A DNA stretch of 64,000 bases from Linyphia triangularis (GCA_963978545.1 OZ021732.1:65727214-65791213); one strand, 5' to 3'. Shown: positions 24,637-38,777, counted from the first letter of the stretch. Numbers and translations: made by a program. Notes: a model not told the origin generated them from the letters alone.

Positions 24637-25082
24637 TTGCATATCTGCAACTATTTATCGCACAAGCAATATTTATATACTTCTAGAAAGCTGAAAAAGA
24701 GTTGAATAGTTTTATGTCAAATGTGTAAATCATTTATTAAAAATTGAAGCGCTCAAATCGAAAAAGTAGAGAAAAATGCATGCTTTTTCGACTTTGGCAG
24801 GCTTTTATCGATTTGTAAGTTAATGAATGATATCAAATTTATATTTAAATTAAAGCCCATTTATTTACCTTTCATTTTAGCTCAATGCGACTAGCCGTTC
24901 GTGCGTAACAGCTGCTCCGGCATTTCTCCAGTGCCCCAGCACCTAAAAAACCAAGAAGCCGAAGGGGAAGAGTAGGGGACTTTTTGTGGGTTGCTTAAGG
25001 CATCAAATAGAGCTATCTGCAAAATTTCAGCTCAATGGGAATTTGTGCAAAGTTTGACCTATTTTTTGCCTAGAATGACTGG
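24637..25082 (-). repeat. Right TIR of long-TIR element 1
   Basis: Reverse complement of 22057-22497 with scattered mismatches and small indels, implying some age since insertion. Confidence 0.92.
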
Positions 25083-25563
25083 GGTATTACTGAAACTAAA
25101 AAAAATATTGCTCATTAACTGCACAAATAGAACATGCACTGTGGTTTAGTTTGAAAGAGCGCATCAAAAATGTTATAAAAATCTGTTATTCACATTGATC
25201 TGTTGAGAATGTATTACAAACTTTATAAATTTAAATAATAATTTAAAGTCAAAGACTAACAGCCGACTAATCCAGTAGTTCATATAATTAACTACCAACA
25301 AAAAGTTCACCAATGGTATAAACAGGATAAAATTAAAATTTATTAAAAATATATATCTGCCTGCCTGCATATCTGCTACTTTAAGCACTGACAAAAAGGA
25401 ACAGTCGGAAGTGAATGTATAAAAAATGCTCAAATGGACATAACAGCATAAAAAAATATTGAATTTTTTAACTCCTCAATTTTAGTTCTGAATTCTAACT
25501 TCTAAGCATTTACCACTTTTTTACTTTTAAAATGTTCTTATTTTTTTCAACTACATCCAAGTA

Positions 25564-25986
25564 ATGGCTAAATTACTCAATAGTAATGCAAACAGACAGT
25601 CCCGCTTTTCACCTGCTGTCCCACTGCCCGAATGTCCTGCTTTTTCGTTACAGAGTCCTTCCAAACAAAACAAAAATGTTCTTCTGCAGAACTTTGTTAA
25701 TCAAGAAAAACTAAAAGTGTGGGTAACTGATGAAGTTTCTGGAGGTGAAGGTTTCACTCATTTCCATCGGCACTCATATGAAAATGCCAATATTAAAAAA
25801 AATTTGAAATTTGACTCTAATTTGCCACGAACAACTACAACTGTGGCCGTTAAAAAGACATTTTATATTAATAAAATTTGGATTTCTGAGAAAACACAAC
25901 TTTCTATGGATACTTTGAAATTTTTATTAATAACTAAAATTAACTCTACATATACTTACAAAGAGTTTCAGGATTTCCTAAAATGA
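25564..25986 (+). pseudogene. hAT transposase C-terminal-like ORF fragment
   Basis: A 140-codon open frame ending at TGA. Its last 50 residues, LPRTTTTVAVKKTFYIN, then IWISEKTQLSMDTLKFLL, resemble the C-terminal dimerisation region of hAT transposases (the TT..VERSFS..K motif followed by L..E.L..L). The first ~90 residues are not recognised. The match is weak and partial; it could instead be a host exon or another element. Confidence 0.4.
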
Positions 25987-26622
25987 AACAAAAATTTCTT
26001 AAAGTCAATAGCCTCAAATAAGGAGTATATGTAAAGTATGGCTGAAAGTTAATAATAAAGTTAAATAAACATGTGAATCCCAATGTATATTGTAAATCAT
26101 TACGAAAAGGCCTCAAACATTGGAGATTTTAGGATTGTGTATTCCGAACCCCATAAATATAATATTAAAAACAAAGACCTTCACCATTGGCAGAGACATG
26201 TCCTGATTTTTAGTCAGAAAAATCTAGTCAAATTACTCAATGATTGATTCCTAGTTTGCAGTACGATCGGCATTTAGCAATAATTGTTAAGTGATACAGT
26301 TCAGAATTTAAATTTTTTAACCATAATCCATTAACTTTGCTTTCAATTTCTTATTATAGAAAAAAAAATGAAGAACTGTCTAGAATGTTATTTTCATTAA
26401 TAGTTTGAGAAATTCCATGCTAACATCAAGATTTTTTTTTACCCCTTCATTTGTTATTATTTCCTTCAATTGCTACAATACAAACACAATAAACAACTAA
26501 AGACTCAATGCCTTCTAGGTTGGTTTTAAGCATTAATAAAGTTTTCAAAAAAGAGAAGGAGTATTAGAGTAGCACTCGATAAAATTATTTAAGCATAAAA
26601 AAAAATTGTTTTATTAACATAC

Positions 26623-26890
26623 CTTGAATTGAAAGTTCTGTAACACAGTTCGGCACGTGTTGCTATTGTTTATTTGTTTGTCAGCTAAGTTCGGGCTGCT
26701 TATTTCTGCCATTACCAAGTCTTGCTGCTGCCACCATAGAGCAAATAATAGTATAAGAGGCGGCGTTTCCCATTGACCTTCATCAGAGAAAAACATTGCA
26801 TGTTTTGAGGCATCATGGGTAACATACTTCCAAAAGAAACAGCAAACGCCTTGCGTACTGTGTAAAATTTCGCATTTTAAAAATAGCGTT
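26623..26890 (-). promoter_or_regulatory. Candidate UTP18 5' UTR exon / promoter region
   Basis: The minus strand has a good donor CAAG|GTATGT at 26623-26618. The segment is richer in G+C and CpG than its surroundings. The acceptor ATTTTCAG at 21485 opens the first coding exon 26 bp before its ATG, so a 5.1-kb leader intron containing long-TIR element 1 is plausible. A 94-codon open frame across it is not recognised. Inference from splice signals only. Confidence 0.35.
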
Positions 26891-27009
26891 TTATCCACCT
26901 AATATATGAATAAATCTTATGAAAAAATTCACATATTTTCCTTAGAATGTATACATTATGCTGCATTAAGAAGAAAAGAAGAAAGTTTCGGATAATTTTA
27001 TTAAATTTG

Positions 27010-27121
27010 ACTTCAAGAAGTTCACCTATTTGGCCGTCGACGGGAAAGTGTGGGAGTTCTTCCAACACAATCTTCTCGCATCCGTGAAGGATCGTGGCCG
27101 TATCGTTCGCCTTACAATTCC
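27010..27121 (-). other. Exon-like, GC-richer segment
   Basis: On the minus strand an acceptor TATAATTTCACAG is followed by an open, CpG-containing stretch reading NCKANDTATILHGCEKIV, EELPHFPVDGQIGELLE. Base composition is unlike the AT-rich surroundings. I do not recognise the peptide. Could be an exon of a gene upstream of UTP18 or a UTP18 leader exon. Confidence 0.3.
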
Positions 27122-27984
27122 CTGTGAAATTATAAATTTGAATAAAGGAAAAAGTTTCGGCTCAACAGGTTTATTTATTTCTAACTATTCATTAAAATAA
27201 CAAAGAATCGTAATTTTATGCTTTTGAATAATATTTAAGAAATTCAAAAAGTGGTAGCATTACAAAAATTCATTATTAAAATTCTTTAAAAAACAACAAC
27301 AATGGCAACAAAACACATAAAATATTATCTCGATCTGTCTTCATGATGCAAACAAAAGTATCATATTTTTATTTGTTTTTTTAGATATTTTCAAAGGTAT
27401 TTAGTTCAGTTATGAAAGAATAAAAATAACCCATTAGCATGAATGTACACTGTTTATTAAAAAGAACTTTAAAATGTTATTTTACAGACGAACATATTCT
27501 TACTAAGTTCACCTTTCAATAATTACAAATAAAAAAAACTATTTATTACTAGATAATGAAAATTGAAAAATATTTAATAATGAAAATCTCATTATTTAAG
27601 TATCATAATGGTTATTCAAATAATTGGTTTAACAAATTTTTTTTTAAATATTGATTTACATTTTTTTTTTTTTTTTAAATCTTCCTTCCAAGACCAAGTT
27701 TTTATGTTGAAGCTTATAACACAGTAGAATAGCATGGCTTTGAAAAAGTGTAAAGAAAAATGTCATCTCTTATTTTGAATACGACTAAAATTAATGATAA
27801 TTGATAAAAGTTGATAATAGCAATTTCATAAAACTGAAATCCCATTTAACAATTAACAAATGTTCAAGAAATTGATTTTTTTCATTATCTTTCCAAAATT
27901 TTAACATATTGTTAATGCATAATATTTAGCACATAATTTTAATGTATGTTATAATAACTATATTGTAGGAATTGGACAGATGTA
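27122..27984. other. AT-rich intergenic sequence
   Basis: No gene, repeat or element recognised; poly(T) run at 27661-27676. Confidence 0.5.
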
Positions 27985-28450
27985 TAACATCCCAGATAGC
28001 ATGCAAGCTTACGAAAACCTTGTCATATGCTTGTCATTAGACTTGCAGTTCTAAGCTTGCCGAGTAACCCTCTAATAAAAGGGTTTGAAAAGGGCAGCCG
28101 TGAAAAGCTTGGAAAGTAACACCTTTCGAAAAGGATTTGTAAAGGGTCGAATTCCAGGGCATCAGCAACCCCCCCTTTTCGAAAGGGTAGGTAAAGGGTC
28201 GAATTCCAAAGGCTGCAGTCTTTCCCCTCTAATAAAAGGGTTCGAAAAGGGCAGCCGTGAAAAGCTTGGAAAGTAACACCTTTCGAAAAGGATATGTAAA
28301 GGGTCGAATTCCAGGGCATCAGCAACCCCCCCCCTTTTCGAAAGGGTAGGTAAAGGGTCGAATTCCAAAGGCTGCAGTCTTTCCCCTCCCCTTGCCGCAG
28401 ATCAGATAAGATCTCCCCCGTAAAACGTGTGTGACTAGACTTATCTTGCA
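27985..28450. repeat. Repeat island with near-perfect 157-bp tandem duplication
   Basis: Opens with ATCCCAGATAGCATGCAAGC (27989). Two ~157-bp units follow (28069-28225, 28226-28384), differing at only a few positions. Each contains AAAAGGGTT(T/C)GAAAAGGGC, ACACCTTTCGAAAAGGAT, GGTCGAATTCCAGGGC and CCCCCTTTTCGAAAGGGTAGG. The internal CTTTTCGAAAG palindromes could form hairpins. The mirrored motif ATGCTATCTGGGAT occurs at 41845, next to another array with AAAAGGTTTACACACCCTTT units, so both may belong to one unnamed element family. Confidence 0.7.
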
Positions 28451-29774
28451 ACCGGTTTTGAGTTTGGCATTCGAATGTTGGTTAAAGAGCTTGACCAAGA
28501 GCTTGACGGACACGGAAGATGAAATACTTTCATCTTTAATTCCCGCTGTAAAAACCGGTACGTACGTTGTTTTATAATTATAATTAATTAATTTTTTATC
28601 AATCTGCAATAATATTATTAAAACGGAAGCGTTGGAACGTTTTATCAAATTCTTAAAGAAATAGGCTTAATTAGTTGTTGACACATAGTAACGCAGCCTA
28701 GAAAACATTAACAATTTTTTCATAGACAAGTAACTTTTTTGTTTCTTCGAAAAGTTTTATGGGCCGAAAAAAAATCAGCTATTTTTGTGGCGAAAAGTTA
28801 TTGAATTGCGTTGGGGTAGAATTTTTTAAATAGTACATGCTTTGTTATAAACAATAGCTTAATTTCATAATTCACTCTGAGCGTAATTTTTACCTCCGTA
28901 ACACGTTTTTACGATACTACAATTTATAAATCTGTACTTAAGATAAACTACCAGGAGTGCAATGTTAAACACTAAATTGCATTTATGGGATCCCGCATTT
29001 TATGATAGTTTACTTCTGAGGTACAGAAATGTTCCTTACGTGCTGTAAGTTTAACATAATGAAATAAAATTTAGCCGTGTTTCACCAACATTCCCTTAAA
29101 TACAGACAGGGCAGCCGACAGGATTTTCGGCCCCTATGCAAATGTAACTCGGGCCCAATTACCCTCCCTCGCCCATATACACATATTAGCGTCGATACTA
29201 AAAAGATAATATCTCCACAGTTATTATAGCCACATTGCATTCAGGACATTTAACCTAAGAATAAGATGAAGCAATAAATGATTATACATTTTTTCATTGT
29301 TTGGGTAAACAAATACTAAACTTGCTGCGTATTCTCAAACCAGAAATATAGAGAAAACGAGAAAAAACAAAGATAAATTAGAGGAGTAAGATGAACTGAT
29401 AGCACTGTTCTCAAATACCAACTTAAAGTTAGCGGCCCCCTGGTACCTTCCCAGTCAAAATACAGATCAATCAGAATGCGCTATATGAGTGCGCCCATGA
29501 TGCGTCACAATTCCAATTGCATCGAGCTTTTGTTGACGTTCGTTGTTCTCTTGTCTCCGACTGAGGTAGACGGCAAATTTTGCTGTAAAATTTTACACAT
29601 GCGCGTGTTGCTAAAACGACCTTTGCTTTTTATACACTTGATTGGAAAAACCCGAGTTCGATTTCATCCAAAACGAAGAAAAAAATTGATGTGAAAAATC
29701 GAGAATTTAAAAAAGAATGAATTAAATCGTATGCGTTAATTAACACCAAATTTGGACAGCTGACTTGTCTCATT
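28451..29774. other. Intergenic; possible eroded hAT end
   Basis: CAGGGCAGCCGACAGGATTT at 29107-29126 looks like a hAT left end, but no matching right end or TSD was found. A CpG-containing block at 29470-29690 with a short open frame is unrecognised. Otherwise AT-rich. Confidence 0.35.
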
Positions 29775-31214
<1,440 letters not shown>

Positions 31215-31222
31215 GTCTCATC

Positions 31223-32480
31223 TGCCATGATTTTTATACTATAAAAATGTTCGTTGTTAAAAACTCGTATTTCCGCTCTTTAAATGTACTGCGATTCTGA
31301 TGATTATTGAATGTTTGGCTCTTTGCACAGAAACGTCTGCCGAACCCTGGTAAATGTAAAAAAGGTTTTGGTAATAGAAATAGTACACCAGCGTTAATTG
31401 GGTGCTCTCATGATATGTTTTGGCTTTATAAAATACTGTAATACAGCCTCTAAAAAAAATTATCTCAATAATATTCATTTCTAAACATTAAAATACAAGA
31501 ATTAAAATAAATTATTGTTTTAATTTTTTCGTTTCAATAAAAGTTAAAATGTCCTTATGTGTACTGATTTTTAAGAAAATAGTTTGTTAAAACATCTTGT
31601 GAAATGCATATCGTCTTCCATTTATTTATTCCTAGTAAGAGGTTACATTTTTCGAAAGCTATTTTATTGGCTTATTTAGGTAGAAAAATGAAGAGGCAAA
31701 CTCCCATACGCTAGAAAATATTTCCAACTGGTAGTTTTTGTAAGAAAGAAAAGCAACGAAGAGACATTTTGGAAACTTTCGAAAACAGCATTTTAGATTA
31801 TGTGACCTTTATTTAAACAGTTTAAGGTCTCAATTAAATTCATTTCATGGTATTCGAGGTTATTGCATATTCAACATAATAGGCCAAGAAATACATATAA
31901 ACTTATAAATCAGCATACTAAAATATCGTATTTTCTAGACAAACTAGAAAGGATAGGACAAAAACAATATAAAGATTTTTTTTTTTTTAAGTTTTAAATT
32001 TTAAAATAAAATTTCAATTATAAAAGTTTGCTGTCGATTAATCGAGTACTACAATTTTACAGAATTTTCTGATATTTTAGAAAAACTTATTAAATAACTA
32101 ATGATTATTAGATAATTTTTATTTCAAGGCAAAATTTTCAAACAAATCAATGTATTGGATTTCAAAACAATTACGTATTTACCATTTTAACAATTTTACG
32201 GACATTTTTAAAAAAAGCAGTATAAAAAAAAAAAAGATTTTTTTTTCTTTCTTTCCCCCCCCCCCCCCCCCCAATAGTATTACTTAAGGGTAAAATAATC
32301 AAAAGGGTAAAATAATATCATAAGGGCCTAACATTTTACAAAACGTTGCCTGCAAATTGAACCAGGTAGTTCTCAAATATTAAAAAATTTCTACATAAAT
32401 TACAAACACAATGAATTAATAATCATTTTAGATATGCATTAATTTCTGGTGATACGTTCTTACATAAGTAATGAATTTAT
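31223..32480. other. AT-rich intergenic sequence
   Basis: No genes seen. A C16 run lies at 32257-32272 after a T-rich stretch. Confidence 0.5.
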
Positions 32481-32492
32481 CATTTCCTTATT

Positions 32493-32671
32493 GCTTGGTT
32501 GTTTTCAGATTATCTGGCGCCTTCAGCAACACGAGGGCTATAATGCGCCGAAACATTCGTCATTAGACAAGCCAACATACATTTACCAACACCCATGCCT
32601 AACACGGGACTCAAACAAGCAGCCTCGCGGTCTATAAGCTTGCACTCTAAACACTATACCGTTTGGTCGGC
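32493..32671 (-). mobile_element. tRNA-derived SINE, copy 2
   Basis: Same family as 2287-2464. The minus strand has the GCCGACCAAACGGTATAGTG head, a B box degraded to GTTTGAGTCC, and the AACCAA tail. Flanked by CATTTCCTTATT (32481-32492) and CATTTCCTTTT (32672-32682), an imperfect duplication. Confidence 0.9.
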
Positions 32672-32682
32672 CATTTCCTTTT

Positions 32683-34615
32683 TAAATCAATGAATAATAT
32701 AAATACCATTTACCCAAATAAAAAATGCTTTTGAGAATGTAAACTTGGTATTTTGAAAAATAATTATTTAAACTTTAAATAAATAAATCTTTAAACAAAT
32801 TACTTTTATTGGTATCGATAGCTAGCTTTTGAAATTAGTTTTAAAAAAATTCAATTTTAAATGTATAAATTCTAAATCTTGACACACATACTAAAATTAA
32901 ATGTTACTCTGAACTCATACATTCTTATCAATCGTATATTGCAAGCCCACTTTAAGGACACTCCGGTGCATCCCCAAGGCATGTCTGGTCTTTTGTCAAA
33001 GAGCAGACATGCAGCATGTGTGGCCAATTAACCAATTTCCCAAGGCTATAACGCTGTTGTATGGTATTGACAGATACACCGAGCCCAACTGCTTCTTGGT
33101 TTGCGGGGCGGGGGTTAGAAATAGAGGAGGTGCTTTTCTCCATCTGAAGTTAAAAAAAAAAAATTCGGTACCTTTTGTCTTTTTGTTTTGTTGTATGGAT
33201 CCAATAAATTTTAAAATTTTTTAGTAAAACAAGATATCGCGGGTTCTTCTTGACAAGCCCTTCTTTGTTTTTATTTAAATTTTATTTTAGTTACTGTGTT
33301 TTTAATTTTGGCGAATTTTCTAATCGCCAAATGTCCTATGCTACATCTGTTCCAATGTCCCTTTCAAACTCTGTTTAAAATACATTTTCCAATATTTCTC
33401 AGAAAATTTGCGTTCCACAACTCAAAAGATCTGACTGCAAAATGCTGAAACCCAACTCAAAGCTATCTCCTGAAGTTTGAGGTAAGCTTTTTTTTTTTTA
33501 CTTTTGTAATTTTTAATCAAATGTGCGTAGTGTTAAAAACAATGAATTCTTCTGCTAGTCGCTTTCCTGGTAACCTTGTTGACCAGCTCTTCAAGAACTA
33601 CTTCATTATTTTCTGTTGTTTATTTTATTACTTTTTCATGTTTTTTTAGTATTATGGAGTGAAATTATAATTTTTCTAATGTTTATTTTTATTTAGTCAC
33701 CATTTTTTTTAGTGTGTTTATAGGCTATTTTCTTGTAGAGCAGTCTCAATCTTTAAAATTTTATTTTATTATTTCATTTGATTATTAATTTTTTGCAGTC
33801 ACATTTTAGAATTGGAGGATCAGTACTTCTACTACACTTTTTTAGTAGTATTATAGTTACTCACTATTTAGTTTTTTTCTTTGGTTTTCTGAAAGAAAAA
33901 AAAAGACTTTTGTCTGCTCTTGCCATATTCATGTAACGCCTTAAAAAACTGAACATTTGATCATAATAGGAAAGAGGGTTGGGCAGCTAATATTAAAAAA
34001 TAATAAAACTAGTTATAAATTTAAATTACTCACTTTTTAACATAATGAAAGGAAATTTAAAACTGCAGTGTTTCACAACTATTCTGTTAAGGTATTGAAA
34101 AACAAATAATCTTACAATTCTACATTATAACGAAAAGAACATTTAATAAACATTAGTGCCGTTTCTAAAACACAACTTAAGCATGTGTTATTAAAAAAAC
34201 GTAAGCATGAATGTTATAAATAAAATCAATGTAAACACATAATACAAACAACGCAAGAAGTAACATGTTAAAAAATCAACGCTGGTGTATACAGTGAAAT
34301 TTATTAAATGTTAAATATTGTTATGATATAATGTAAACACTGTCTATTGGTGTATTCTAAATCCCCTAAACAAGGCAATTTCATTGGCTACCGAAACCAA
34401 ATTTTTATGTTGTTGTGAATTGACAAAAAGTGCCAGTCTGTTCAACCTTGTTTTGCTCATAGAATTTCTTAATATGATGTTAATGATCACAAAGTTGAAA
34501 GCTCAGAAGTTTCAATTGAAACTGGTAAAATACATTTTTTTTTTTTTTTATTAAGTGACGTATATTCGGAAATATGTCTACAGAACATTCTGCGAAAGCA
34601 TCAAGAAAACCTTTC
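32683..34615. other. Intergenic
   Basis: A less AT-rich patch at 32945-33145 has open frames on both strands, neither recognised. The rest is AT/T-rich without supported features. Confidence 0.45.
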
Positions 34616-34829
34616 TACAGGGTTACTACAAAAGAATCATTCATTTTCAAAACAAGATTTATTCAAAAGTATTATACTTTTGAATAAATCGGGTAAACTT
34701 GAGCACCACCTGGAGCATAAAACTTAAATATTTTGCGGTTGTTTTCTTGTACCAATCATATGTGTAAGTATAATACTTTTGAATAAGTCGGGTTTTGAAA
34801 ATGAATGATTCTTTTCTAGTTACCCTGTA
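34616..34829. mobile_element. Hairpin MITE, 214 bp (Tc1/mariner type)
   Basis: Almost the whole element is a palindrome. Arms of ~65 bp begin TACAGGG(T)TACTA, include AAAGAATCATTCATTTTCAA and end AAAAGTATTATAC. The terminal TA dinucleotides fit TA target duplication. The transcript would form a long stem. Confidence 0.88.
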
Positions 34830-35547
34830 TTTTGTTTTCCATATTTCCTAATCTGCTTCGATGATGTTTTGAAAACCAAGAAAACCTCTTTCATAAAATT
34901 TTACCAGATTTTCTATGGCAGATTTGTATTATTGGTATCAGGAAGGAGAAGTCTTTGTGTCTACGCATGCTCTTTCAGGGAATCAGTAAGTTTTCTCTGC
35001 TCTGACCATCTGAAGGACGTCATGACCCCAGCATATAGAAATGAGAAAGAAATGTAAAATCGGAAGAGTTTGAAATGAAATAGATGTGCTTGTATTTTTG
35101 TGTTCATTTCTCGTTGTTATAGTTATTTTGAAAAAATGACTGACTCGAAAAGTTAGTTAAATGAGGATATTAAGTATTAACTATTTACAAAAATTGTTAC
35201 ATTACACTTGGAAATATAATTTTTCTCAATTTTCAGGGAGCTGTAGCCCTATCAGCCTCCTCCCTGTATACGCCACGGACTTCATATGGCTAAGCAATCC
35301 TACGTAAGTAGAATCCTTTATTTGTTCTGATCTTCAATACCAAATTATTAATCGTGGTGAAACAGGGAGTGTTAAACTTTTATCGAGCGAGGGGAGTACT
35401 TTCATTTCACCTAAAATTATAAAATAGCATTTAAGAAAAATCGAATATTTCAATAACGTACGTATTAGAGGCATTAAAGTTTCAATAAAGGATGTATTTT
35501 GAATTCTTTAAATTAACTTCGATTTTGTGTGAGTGTCGATAGAGTGC
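34830..35547. other. Intergenic; eroded hAT right end
   Basis: GGAGCTGTAGCCCTATCAGC with CCTCCCTGTATACGCCACGG (35238-35279) resembles the right end of the hAT at 52735-53685 (GGGGGCTGCAGCCCCATCAGC). No left partner was found. Confidence 0.4.
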
Positions 35548-36048
35548 AAGTCTGCGGATGCTTAATTAACCCACCTTGCCGTCATCCAAGCGGGCTGAAA
35601 GTTGGTAGATAGATTCGATGTCGATGGCAATACATTCTTTCACATTTTGGGGCTGTTATTGTCACTAAAAAGTTGCTTATACGGAATACTAATAAACTAA
35701 CTTGCCTTCATCCAATCGCGCTAAAATAGCAGTAAGCCGATCATTGTTGAAACTCTTTGATATTGCCAAATTTTTTTTAAATAAATAAATAATAAAATTG
35801 TTTTAATCAAAATAAAAAAAAAAAAAGATGTTTGGATGTGAATGCATAAATGCACGTTCATTTCTAATAAATACATTTTGAAACGTAGTTTGCAACACAT
35901 TTTGCTGATATAAATGTGTTTGATATTTAAAATTAGATACAAGCACCAAGCCACACGCTGTTAACAGAATCGGCGCTGTGTTAATGAATATAAAAATTGG
36001 CGATGTATATAAAGGATTAATATTTAAAACTTTGTTTTCATGGGTTAT
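35548..36048 (+). repeat. Dispersed ~500-bp repeat, copy B
   Basis: Homologous over its length to the reverse complement of 4838-5350; shared landmarks are given there. Not flanked by visible TIRs or TSDs. Confidence 0.75.
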
Positions 36049-36589
36049 ATAATTATGTCTCGCGAAAAAAAAAAGAATAACGTCATTTGAAAATGAGTCA
36101 AAAATTCACAAATATTTGAGTTCGCAGCTGTATGCGACTAAAACAATTTATAGAGGGATCTGTCTTGACGAAATAATTAATTTCTTCAAGAAGTTTAGCT
36201 AAATATTATAATTTTATTTAACAATATCAATAGCATGGTTTATTTCATATGTATTTAAAGTTTTGCGAACCAAAACGCAAATTATTTTGTAAAACTTGGC
36301 AATTCTCTAGTAAAAGTTCCCGCGCGGAAAGAGTTTCTACTAAATGTCCCATGCAAAAGAAAGAAAAAAAAATTCGCCACAAGACTCTGCTTCTCGGAGT
36401 TGACAGGAGTGAACTGCCCCCTATAAATCAACACCACAGGAGGTGAGGAAGCTGACCAGACCCCCCAAACCTCGAAGATCCCAAAACGCCCGAAACCGCC
36501 CGAGAATCCTCTGCAGAACAAATAGTTCTCGGGCGCTGTAGGTTTCAGGGGGTTAAGATTATTTTAACACGTATTTGTGGAAAGCAAAA
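36049..36589. other. Intergenic, with GC-richer block
   Basis: 36315-36550 is C-rich and CpG-containing (CCCGAAACCGCCCGAG, TTCTCGGGCGC) and has no recognised coding frame. Confidence 0.4.
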
Positions 36590-37570
36590 TTAGAAAGCCA
36601 AAACTATTTATGTTGAAACTTTCAAAGCTCTAGGCCTATTAGAAGTCGCTTTTTGTTAAAAAAAAAAATAATAATTCAAAGAATCAATCGAAAATCAAAT
36701 TAAAATTTTAACATTCTGTTTGTCAATAGTCCAATTAGAATGCCAAAACTACTTGTATTGAAAATTTCAGAACTGTAGCCCAAATAGAAATCGTTTTGTA
36801 AAATATTTTTTAATTAATTAAAAAAGAACTAAATAAAAATGTAAAATTATGTTTTTCAAACGTCCAATTAGGAGGGCACAACTACTTATGTTGAAAATTT
36901 CAGAGCTGCAGCTCTATTAGATATCGTTTTGTTAAATATATATTAATAAATTAAAAAAAAAAAAAAAATAATAATAATAATAATAATAATAATAATTAAA
37001 AAGGAACTAAATAAAAATTTGAAACTCTGTTTTTCAAAAAAAGGCCAAATAAAAGACAAAACTACTTATGTTGAAAATTTCAGAGCTGTAGCAATATTGG
37101 ATATCATTTTGTAGAATAGTTATTAATTAATTAAATAAAAAGAACTAAATAAAAAATTAAAATTCCGTTTTTTAAAAGTCCAATTAGAAGGCTAAATCTA
37201 CTTATGTTGAAAATTTCAGAGCTGTAGCTCTATTAGAAACCGTTTTGTAAAATATTTATTAATTAATTAAAGAAAAAACTAACAACAAATTTAAAATTCT
37301 TTTTTTCAATAGTTCAATAAGAAGGCCAAAATTACTTATGTTGAAAATTTCAGAGCTGTATCTCTATTTGAAGTCACTTTGTAAAATAAAAGTTAGTTAA
37401 AATATTAATTAAAAAAGAACTAATTAAAATTTTACATTCTGTTTGACATTCATAAATTAGAAGGTCAAAACTTCTTGTGTTGAAAATTTCAGAGCTCTAC
37501 TCCAATTTTAAGTAGGTTTCTATAACAGATCCACAAACAGACAGACACACAGCTTGTTTTATTATTATAG
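36590..37570. repeat. ~140-bp tandem array, ~7 diverged units
   Basis: Each unit contains CCAATTAGAAGGCCAAAACT, TTATGTTGAAAATTTCAGAG, CTGTAGCTCTATTAGA.ATCG and an AATTAATTAAAAAAGAACTA AT-spacer. Units start near 36600, 36735, 36875, 37055, 37190, 37325 and 37460; one holds an (AAT)n expansion (36968-36996). The array ends in ACAGACAGACACACAG followed by TTTTATTATTATAGAT. Single diverged units with the same terminal phrase occur at 49740-49860 and 50100-50280. Confidence 0.8.
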
Positions 37571-38220
37571 ATTTTAAATTTGTTTATTTTTTTCAGATAG
37601 AAATGAATGGGATTCCCTTTAGTTTTCCTCAAGAATATTCCAGAAACTTCTTGTCAGATGCAGCAAATAAATGAAGAAATATTTGTAGTATATATTTAAA
37701 ATCATGTTTAAATTATATTCTTTGTATAAAATGAAAAAGCAACTCATTTGTGTTTGTTTACTTCAAAATAAAGAATTATCTAAAAAAGAATTATCAGTAA
37801 AAATGCATTTTTAGTTGTATATGTTTCTAATAATAAAACTATAAGTAGCTTGGATTAACCCTTTAAAACAAATTTTAATGCAATTTAAATTGTCTAACGC
37901 AACCTACTAAGATCTCAATGCATTTTTTTAATAATATATACATAATTTTTTATTGAATTTTGAATCTTTATTTTTTTTAAAATTCTTTACAAAAAAAAGT
38001 AAATTATGTTTATTATTCTAGTAAGTTCTACCTAGCAAATAAATTAAATTTATCAATAAATTGGGTTATGATTGATACCATTAAAGGCAAATTGTAATTA
38101 AATTCCTATAGAATAAATATTAATTTTTCATTAGCCACTAAATTTAAAGCATTTTCCGACAATATTGGAACTCTCCCAATTAAGTGTTTCTTTTTGAACA
38201 CAAAAGATAAATGATACTTT
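37571..38220. other. AT-rich intergenic sequence
   Basis: Nothing recognised. Confidence 0.5.
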
Positions 38221-38664
38221 TAGTCTAAGAGCCCATGGCCGGCTACCTGTTTGTATTTGACCAGACCTGAGTTTTTGTACGTTAAGGCCCCTATACCTAT
38301 CATTCATAAGTAGGGGACTCACTAAGCTCAAAGTGGTGGACACGTCGAGCGCTCAGGTAAGACAGGTATCGATTTTTGACTAATTTTAAATCCATTTGAC
38401 CACGTCTGCCGTTTTAAAATTTGAAAATATATTATTATTACTATCGGAAAATAAGAATGGCAGACCATTATCGCGCATTTTACTTTGTGGCAGACAATTT
38501 TGAAAATGCTAAAAAAAAAAAAATTTTGAAAGTATTTGACCAGATCTGCCATTGATATATTTTATTTATTATAGTCTTAAAAACTTATATTGAACACGGC
38601 AGACGTCTACATTGCGTACACACATCAACAAATAATAAAATCTTAGCTACTATCCGGCCAGATG
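38221..38664 (+). repeat. Left TIR of long-TIR element 2
   Basis: 444 bp. Contains ACGTTAAGGCCCCTATACC, AAGTAGGGGACTCACTAAGC and, repeatedly, the phrases TTTGACCA.(A/G)TCTGCC and GGCAGAC, spaced about 60-90 bp apart. These are candidate transposase-binding repeats. Confidence 0.95.
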
Positions 38665-38777
38665 TATATGTATTCCGTTCGCTGTTTTACATCAATGTAA
38701 TTTACTTTATCACTGTATTTAGAGAAATTAAAAATTTTTCGTATTCTATATACTAAACTTCATTAGTTAGATGAGAA

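Larger units (their letters stand above)
22057..25082 (-). mobile_element. Long-TIR element 1 carrying a PIN-like protein remnant
   Basis: A ~440-bp inverted repeat bounds it: 22057-22497 and 24637-25082, starting CCAGTCATTCTAG at both ends and including CACAAATTCCCATTGAGCTGAAATTTTGCA on each arm. The interior (minus strand, 23850-23000) carries a broken ORF with PIN/FEN-nuclease-like acidic motifs. TSDs could not be settled (TAGT versus GGTA at the borders). TIR length and protein family match element 2 at 38221-41446, although the TIR sequences are not obviously related. Lies in the probable first intron of UTP18. Confidence 0.8.

Noticed and set aside
28023..28451. 142-codon minus-strand ORF with internal repeats
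   Set aside because: Product of the duplicated 157-bp unit; repeats in the peptide simply mirror the DNA.
29107..29440. hAT element beginning CAGGGCAGCCGACAGG
   Set aside because: No matching right end or 8-bp duplication could be found; GCGGCCCCCTGG at ~29431 does not pair well.
36590..37570. Possible CRISPR-like or clustered regulatory array
   Set aside because: Units are diverged, contiguous, ~140 bp and in a eukaryotic genome; simple tandem or mobile repeat.
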